This document shows, in pieces, positions 6,122 to 10,099 of a stretch of 10,099 nt of DNA. The stretch covers positions 1 to 10,099 of the forward strand of contig JAITOQ010000209.1 in assembly GCA_031289865.1 (NCBI GenBank), given 5' to 3'. How positions within the stretch are numbered: position 1 is the first letter of the stretch; each line of letters begins with the position of its first letter. Both the position numbers and the translations under genes were made by a program. The notes beneath the pieces were generated by a model, which made no database searches, was not told the DNA's origin, and saw only the letters and a list, made by a program, of their open reading frames with translations. This DNA comes from Clostridiales bacterium (lineage in GTDB: Bacteria; Bacillota; Clostridia; Christensenellales; JAISNN01).

Positions 6122-6940
6122 ATGAAAGAAAAGGTTGTAGTTATCACGGGAGCGGCGGGGGTGTTATGCAGCGTCATAGCCGAAGATTTTGCCGTACGCG
6201 GCGCAAAAGTCGCGGTTTTGGATATAAACGAAAACGCGTTAAAGGTTCTTGAGGAGCGGCTTTCAAAAAGCGGAACGGTCAAGGGTTACGCGGCGAACGT
6301 TTTGGACAAAGCGAGCTTGGAGAATGCGCGGTCGCAAATCGAGCGTGATTTCGGCGTGTGCGACATTCTTGTGAACGGCGCGGGCGGCAATAATGCGGCG
6401 GCGACGACGGGCGAGGAGTTTTTTGACCTAAAAAACGACGGGAGCGTCAAGAGTTTTTTTGACCTCACGGAGCAAGGCGTAAATTTTGTGTTTAATCTGA
6501 ATTTTTTGGGCGCGTTTTTGACGACGCAGGTCTTTGCCGCACCTATGGCGAAGCGCGGCGGCGGCAATATTCTGAATATTTCGTCCATGAACGCGTTTAC
6601 GCCCCTCACAAAGATCCCCGCATATTCCGCGGCAAAGGCTGCCGTTTCAAATTTTACCGAATGGCTTGCCGTCTATTTTTCAACGGCAAAAATCCGCGTC
6701 AACGCGATTGCGCCCGGTTTTTTTGCAACCAATCAAAACAAAACCCTCCTATATAACGCCGACGGCAGTCTGACCGAACGCTCCGAAAAAATCCTTAGGA
6801 ATACTCCTATGAAGCGGTTCGGAAAACCCGAAGAGCTGTTAGGCGCGGTGCGCCTCTTGACCGACGACAAGGAGAGCGGCTTTGTGACGGGAGTGGTCTT
6901 TCCTATCGACGGTGGATTTCAAGCATATTCGGGAGTTTAG
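6122..6940 (+). CDS. uxuB: SDR-type D-fructuronate reductase / D-mannonate oxidoreductase
   Basis: It probably reduces D-fructuronate to D-mannonate with NAD(P)H, linking UxaC to UxuA. The 272-residue classical short-chain dehydrogenase has a Rossmann nucleotide site TGAAGVLCS (9-17), Asp34 after the second strand (AVLDIN), the NGAGGNN block (85-91), catalytic Ser154 or Ser155 (NISSMNAF), Tyr168 and Lys172 (PAYSAAKAA), and a C-terminal GVVFPIDGGF. The TGxxGxLC form departs from the usual TGxxxGxG at its last glycine; I recall this form from the Bacillus YjmF-like mannonate oxidoreductases, which also fit the length. The function rests on that similarity and on the otherwise missing step in the locus. 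GGAG lies 4 bases before the ATG. It is not in the main operon: copy C and an AT-rich inverted repeat precede it, and copy D follows it. Confidence 0.85.
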   Translation: MKEKVVVITGAAGVLCSVIAEDFAVRGAKVAVLDINENALKVLEERLSKSGTVKGYAANVLDKASLENARSQIERDFGVCDILVNGAGGNNAAATTGEEFFDLKNDGSVKSFFDLTEQGVNFVFNLNFLGAFLTTQVFAAPMAKRGGGNILNISSMNAFTPLTKIPAYSAAKAAVSNFTEWLAVYFSTAKIRVNAIAPGFFATNQNKTLLYNADGSLTERSEKILRNTPMKRFGKPEELLGAVRLLTDDKESGFVTGVVFPIDGGFQAYSGV

Positions 6941-6948
6941 ATTTAATA

Positions 6949-7027
6949 CAAAATGCAAAATGCAGAATGCAGAATTGCGGAATGCAGAATGCAAAATGCA
7001 AAATGCAGAATGCAAAATGCAAAATTG
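6949..7027. repeat. 7-bp tandem array, CAAAATG/CAGAATG type (11 units)
   Basis: Eleven units of 7 bp (two have an extra T) begin 8 bases after the SDR stop codon. The array is free of stop codons in all frames on both strands and generates spurious open frames on both. It is complementary to the array at 7212-7252, on the far side of copy D. Confidence 0.92.
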
Positions 7028-7068
7028 CTGATAAAAAGTGGGTGTTTTTCTGAAACGCAAGACAGCCC

Positions 7069-7194
7069 GTGTCATTCTGAGCGGAGCGAAGAATCTCAAA
7101 CGATTTCTCTGAATAATATCTCCTATATCCGTATTTATTGCGTTGGCTATTTTATAGCTATCGTTTTAGATTCTTCGCAAGCTCAGAATGACAC
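7069..7194. repeat. Palindromic element copy D
   Basis: The left arm is 7069-7102 and the right arm 7162-7194. The core shares CGATTTCTC, TATCCGTATTTATTG and GTTGGCTA with copy C, in the same orientation. Just before the left arm (7042-7067) lies GTGTTTTTCTGAAACGCAAG, which looks like a decayed extra copy of the arm start. With the flanking 7-bp arrays the whole 6949-7252 stretch is a nested palindrome that fills most of the 346-base gap between the SDR and Gfo/Idh genes. I found no gene in this gap. Confidence 0.87.
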
Positions 7195-7211
7195 CTATTT
7201 ATTGAAGTCCG

Positions 7212-7252
7212 CAATTCTGCATTCTGCATTCTGCATTCTGCATTCCGCATTA
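7212..7252. repeat. 7-bp tandem array, CATTCTG type, right outer arm of copy D
   Basis: The units are CAATTCTG, three CATTCTG, CATTCCG and a terminal CATTA. It is the inverted partner of the array at 6949-7027. The same ATTCCGCATTAA ending occurs at the 3' end of the AraC-family gene (570-581), so it marks a real outer boundary of this repeat module. Confidence 0.9.
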
Positions 7253-7286
7253 AAAATAACTATTACTTAAAAAATTGGTGGTGTAA

Positions 7287-8432
7287 ATGGACAAATTAAA
7301 GTTCGCCGTCGTCGGCGTCGGGAGAATGGGGAGCGTCCACGCCGCGCATTTACTGCGCGGACGGGTAAAGGGCGCGGAGCTTTCCGCAGTCGTCGATCTA
7401 TCGGAGGAGGCGCAAGCGCGTTGGGAAGGAAAAGTCCCGACTTTTGCGTTGTATGAGGAGATGACGGAGCGCGTAAAGCCGGACGCGGTGATTATTGCCG
7501 TACCGCATTACGCTCACCTCACGATAGCGCGCTTTTTTGCGGAACGCGGAATACACATCCTCATCGAAAAGCCCGTGAGCGTCACGACTGCGGAAGCGGA
7601 GGGCTTTAATAGGTTTTTAAAAGAAAGCAAGCTCGCGACGAAAAAAAATCCTCAAACCGCCGTCGCCGTAATGTACAATCAGCGCACAAATCCCGTCTAC
7701 TGTGCGGCAAAAAAGCTGTTGGACGGGGGCGCGGTCGGGGAGATACGGCGGGTAAATTTTGTCGTCACGGGGTGGTATCGGTCGCAAGCGTATTACGATC
7801 AAGGCGGTTGGCGCGGAACGTGGTCGGGCGAGGGCGGCGGCATATTGATCAATCAATGCGTGCATCAATTAGATATTTTACAATGGCTTGTCGGAATGCC
7901 CGATAAAATTTTTGCGAGAGCGGCGACCGTCGGACGAAAGATCACGACCGAAAACGCAGTGACGGCGATATTTGAGTACAAAAACGGAGCAAAATGCACA
8001 TTTTCCGCGTCCGCGCACGAATTAAACGGAGTGAACCGTTTAGAGATTGCGGGCGACAAGGGGCGTCTCGTCATAGGAGAAACAAAGTTGACGCATTATT
8101 TTTGGGATAAGTCCGAACCCGACGTCAACCGCGATACGGTAAAGGGCTACGGTTCGGCAAAAAAGCATAAACGCGTCTACCGCTACGGGCCGCGCCGCAT
8201 TTCCGACCTAATATTCGGGCAGCAGCTACGGATAGTCAAAAATTTTACACGGCATATCCTACAAGGTGAGCCGCTTATTTCGCCCGCCGAGGAGGGAATC
8301 CGCGCTCTGTCGCTCATCAACGGTATCTACCTCTCCGCATGGACGGGGGAGGCGGTCGGTTTGCCGATTGACGGCGGATTGTATGAAAAGCTTTTGAAAG
8401 ATAAAATAAAAAAGGAGCAAGTTAATGTTTAA
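7287..8432 (+). CDS. Gfo/Idh/MocA family NAD(P)-dependent sugar oxidoreductase (complete)
   Basis: A 381-residue cytoplasmic dehydrogenase of unknown substrate. The N-terminal Rossmann domain shows AVVGVGRMGSVHAAH (7-21), Asp37 after the second strand (VVDLS), AVPHYAH (71-77) and the family hallmark EKP (94-96) with the usual catalytic Lys95. The C-terminal alpha/beta substrate domain has MYNQRTNP (129-136), YYDQGGWRGTW (169-179) and GGGILINQCVHQLD (183-196), with His193 and Asp196 in the family's HxxD position. The WRGTW...GGG...H..D pattern resembles enzymes that oxidise a sugar ring hydroxyl to a ketone, but the substrate cannot be read from the sequence. The ribosome binding site is weak (GGTGGTG, 7277-7283). 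It overlaps the next gene by 8 bp, so the two probably act together. A paralogue begins at 9579. Confidence 0.9.
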   Translation: MDKLKFAVVGVGRMGSVHAAHLLRGRVKGAELSAVVDLSEEAQARWEGKVPTFALYEEMTERVKPDAVIIAVPHYAHLTIARFFAERGIHILIEKPVSVTTAEAEGFNRFLKESKLATKKNPQTAVAVMYNQRTNPVYCAAKKLLDGGAVGEIRRVNFVVTGWYRSQAYYDQGGWRGTWSGEGGGILINQCVHQLDILQWLVGMPDKIFARAATVGRKITTENAVTAIFEYKNGAKCTFSASAHELNGVNRLEIAGDKGRLVIGETKLTHYFWDKSEPDVNRDTVKGYGSAKKHKRVYRYGPRRISDLIFGQQLRIVKNFTRHILQGEPLISPAEEGIRALSLINGIYLSAWTGEAVGLPIDGGLYEKLLKDKIKKEQVNV

Positions 8433-9336
8433 AATCTCAGGTTTTTACGACGAGGCGACAGAGGATCTCAGTGCGCAAATTCGGTTGATTAAGACCCTTG
8501 GCGAGAGCTATCTTTGCCCGCGAAAGATCAACGGCAAAAACATTTCCGCGTTTTCCGTCGAGGAATTCAAGCGCGACATTTTGCCGGTCTTAAAGGGCGA
8601 GGACATTCGCTTTTCGTCTATCGGTTCGCCTATCGGCAAAATTCCGCTCGACGACGACGCGGCGTTTAACGGGCAGATAGAAAAGCTAAAGACCTTAGCC
8701 GAAATTGCCGCGCTTGCGGACTGTGAATACATTCGTTGTTTTTCGTTTTTTGTCGGCAAAAACGCCGATTACGATGCGGTCAAGGAGAGAGTTTTTGAAA
8801 AATTCGGGGGCTTTTTAAGGGCGGTTGAGGGGACGGGTATCACGGTATTGCACGAGAACGAAAAAAAGATTTTCGGCGATACGCCCGCACGCGCACTTGC
8901 GCTCTATCACGCGGTGAATCACCCGAAACTTAAGCTTTGTTACGACGCGTCAAACTATATCCAATGCGGGGTCGACCCGTGGGCGGCTTATGAGGCGACT
9001 AAGGAACACACCGCCTACTACCACATGAAGGACTGCGAAAACGGAGTCGAAGTCCCTCTGGGTATGGGGCAAGGGCGAATCCGCGATATCCTCGCCGACC
9101 TCGCAAAAATGGGTTACGACGGCTTTTTGACCTTAGAGCCGCATACCTTTAAATACTCGTTTTTAAAGCTTCCGTTTTACCTTATCCCGTTTTTAAACTT
9201 GACAAAAACCGCGGGTCTATACCGCCGAATCGACAAGGAAATCGGAGTAAAAACCTTTGAGCGTCCGAGTAGAGAGGAGTTGTTTGTAATTCAATATCAG
9301 AATCTCGTGAAAATCATTAAGGAAGTGGAAAATTGA
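8425..9336 (+). CDS. Sugar phosphate isomerase/epimerase-like TIM-barrel protein (xylose isomerase-like, AP endonuclease 2 fold)
   Basis: A 303-residue metal-dependent TIM barrel. Likely metal ligands are spaced as in the family: Glu144 in VLHENEKKIFGD, Asp174 in LCYDASNY, His200 in YYHMKD and Glu238 in LTLEPH; a PLGMGQGRIRDIL loop (211-223) precedes the last ligand. Family members act as sugar isomerases, epimerases, dehydratases or ketoglycoside lyases. No specific reaction can be assigned. AAAGGAG precedes the ATG, which overlaps the upstream Gfo/Idh gene by 8 bp, so the pair is translationally coupled, with the TIM-barrel protein likely acting on the oxidised product or supplying the substrate. 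The segment after residue 240 (TFKYSFLKLPFYLIPFLNLT) is a hydrophobic insertion rather than a clear membrane helix. The final VEN and TGA run into a repeat-like AAAATTGAAAAT, and copy E begins 7 bases after the stop. Confidence 0.82.
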   Translation: MFKISGFYDEATEDLSAQIRLIKTLGESYLCPRKINGKNISAFSVEEFKRDILPVLKGEDIRFSSIGSPIGKIPLDDDAAFNGQIEKLKTLAEIAALADCEYIRCFSFFVGKNADYDAVKERVFEKFGGFLRAVEGTGITVLHENEKKIFGDTPARALALYHAVNHPKLKLCYDASNYIQCGVDPWAAYEATKEHTAYYHMKDCENGVEVPLGMGQGRIRDILADLAKMGYDGFLTLEPHTFKYSFLKLPFYLIPFLNLTKTAGLYRRIDKEIGVKTFERPSREELFVIQYQNLVKIIKEVEN

Positions 9337-9342
9337 AAATCG

Positions 9343-9470
9343 GTGTCATTCTGAGCGAAGCGAAGAATATAAAACGTCAGCCGTATAATCATAATAAAAA
9401 AAATTGGTGTCATTCTGAGCGAAGCGAAGAATCTAAAACGTCAGTCGTATAATCACAATAAAAAAAATCG
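9343..9470. repeat. 64-bp direct tandem duplication of the palindrome left half (copy E)
   Basis: Units 9343-9406 and 9407-9470 match at 60 of 64 positions. Each contains the full left arm (GTGTCATTCTGAGCGAAGCG and on), then a GTCAG(C/T)CGTATAATCA segment and a run of eight A. Each has a consensus-like TATAAT (9384-9389 and 9448-9453), but no -35 box is visible 16-18 bases upstream. Confidence 0.92.
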
Positions 9471-9498
9471 GATACGATTAGAGGCAATTCGGAGAAAT

Positions 9499-9532
9499 CA
9501 TTTTAGATTCTTCGCTTCGCTCAGAATGACAC
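9499..9532. repeat. Right arm of palindromic element copy E
   Basis: CATTTTAGATTCTTCGCTTC and GCTCAGAATGACAC form the right arm. It pairs with the second left arm (9407-9440) at 33 of 34 positions and with the first (9343-9376) at 32 of 34, so two alternative hairpins are possible. The core flank GAGGCAATTCGGAGAAAT precedes it, giving the same orientation as copies A and B. The 242-base gap 9337-9578 contains this element and no gene. Confidence 0.9.
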
Positions 9533-9578
9533 TTGCTCTTTGCGGCATTCTTATCAAAAAAACAAAAGGAGATATATC

Positions 9579-10099
9579 ATGGATAATAAAAAAGTACGTT
9601 ACGGCATTATCGGTATCGGCAAAATGGGTTCGACGCATGCAAAAAAACTCTTAAAGGGCTTAGACAAAAATGCGACGCTTACGGCGGTTTGCGACATTTC
9701 GGATGAGCGTAGGCTTTGGGCTAAAGAGAATCTCGCGGGCGTAAGAGTCTTTGAATCCGCACAAGAACTTTTGGCATGCGATGAGGTGGACGCGGTTGTC
9801 GTCGCGACTCCGCACTATTTTCATCCGACGTTGGGGCGCGACGCGCTTTTGGCGGGAAAGCACGTCTTGATTGAAAAGCCCGCGGGAGTTTATACAAAAG
9901 ATGTGAGGGAATTAAACGCGCTTGCCGCATCAAAACCGAATCTGGTATTCGGTATCATGTACAATCAGCGCACAAATCCGCTGTACAAAAAGGCTAAGGA
10001 GCTAATCGACAGCGGCGCGATGGGCGAGTTAAAGCATATAAATTGGATTATCACCAACTGGTACCGTCCTCAAGCGTATTACGATCAAGGCGGTTGGCG
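9579..10099 (+). CDS. Gfo/Idh/MocA family oxidoreductase, N-terminal part (3' end outside window)
   Basis: The frame starts at ATG 9579, seven bases after AAAAGGAG, and stays open to the right edge (173 residues). It shows YGIIGIGKMGSTHAKK (8-23), Asp39 (AVCDIS), ATPHYFHP (76-83), the hallmark EKP (99-101), MYNQRTNP (127-134) and WYRPQAYYDQGGW (161-173). The same blocks, in the same spacing, occur in the complete Gfo/Idh protein encoded at 7287, so the two are paralogues. Two stretches are identical at the DNA level (23 bp at 9957-9979 and 29 bp at 10071-10099, which meets the edge), although the N-terminal halves differ widely. It probably acts on a related sugar or runs a second redox step in the same route; the substrate is unknown. 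Confidence 0.88.
   Translation, partial: MDNKKVRYGIIGIGKMGSTHAKKLLKGLDKNATLTAVCDISDERRLWAKENLAGVRVFESAQELLACDEVDAVVVATPHYFHPTLGRDALLAGKHVLIEKPAGVYTKDVRELNALAASKPNLVFGIMYNQRTNPLYKKAKELIDSGAMGELKHINWIITNWYRPQAYYDQGGW

Noticed and set aside
6949..7252. CRISPR-like array
   Set aside because: The repeat units are 7 bp and contiguous without spacers, and no cas genes are present.
6953..7270. Open frame of 105 codons on the plus strand between the SDR and Gfo/Idh genes
   Set aside because: It is a translation of the 7-bp arrays and palindrome D (AECRMQN, CHSERSEES and ILHSAFC repeats), has no ribosome binding site and matches no protein logic.

Overview
This window carries a complete D-glucuronate (hexuronate) catabolic locus from what is probably an uncultured member of the Bacillota with Clostridia-like features. 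That reading rests on strong AAGGAG ribosome binding sites in front of almost every gene, tight ATGA gene overlaps, moderate GC, and Firmicutes-style enzyme versions: a short KDPG aldolase with an ELTFTVPDA substrate loop, a roughly 350-residue mannonate dehydratase and a short-chain-dehydrogenase-type fructuronate reductase. The lineage is an inference; there is no rRNA or other marker gene here.

Layout. Positions 2-406 hold the 3' end of a probable glycerophosphodiester phosphodiesterase family gene. An AraC-family regulator lies on the minus strand (1312-578). It is divergent from a four-gene operon: KDPG aldolase (1708-2310), 2-keto-3-deoxygluconate kinase (2353-3378), uronate isomerase (3375-4727) and mannonate dehydratase (4724-5770). 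Separate plus-strand units follow: an SDR-type fructuronate reductase/mannonate oxidoreductase (6122-6940), a Gfo/Idh/MocA oxidoreductase overlapping a TIM-barrel sugar isomerase/epimerase-like gene (7287-8432 and 8425-9336), and a second Gfo/Idh/MocA gene that runs off the right edge (9579 onward).

How the genes work together. UxaC converts D-glucuronate to D-fructuronate, the SDR reduces this to D-mannonate, UxuA dehydrates it to 2-keto-3-deoxygluconate (KDG), KdgK phosphorylates KDG to KDPG, and KDPG aldolase gives pyruvate and glyceraldehyde 3-phosphate. All five steps are present, and the first four operon genes are laid out in reverse order of the pathway. No altronate-branch gene is seen. 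The two Gfo/Idh proteins and the TIM-barrel protein are not needed for the classical route. They could feed it, for example by processing uronic-acid glycosides through an oxidation/elimination route; this is a hypothesis only.

Intergenic regions. Five of the gaps are filled by a modular repeat family. Long imperfect palindromes have ends reading GTGTCATTCTGAGCGAAGCG, and are often flanked by 7-bp tandem arrays of two kinds (GTTGAAA-type and GCAGAAT-type). These arrays supply or touch the stop codons of several genes, and one nested copy makes up most of the inferred 5' leader of the uronate operon. The divergent regulator/operon gap also shows two good sigma-A-type promoters and an 18-bp palindrome that looks like an operator.
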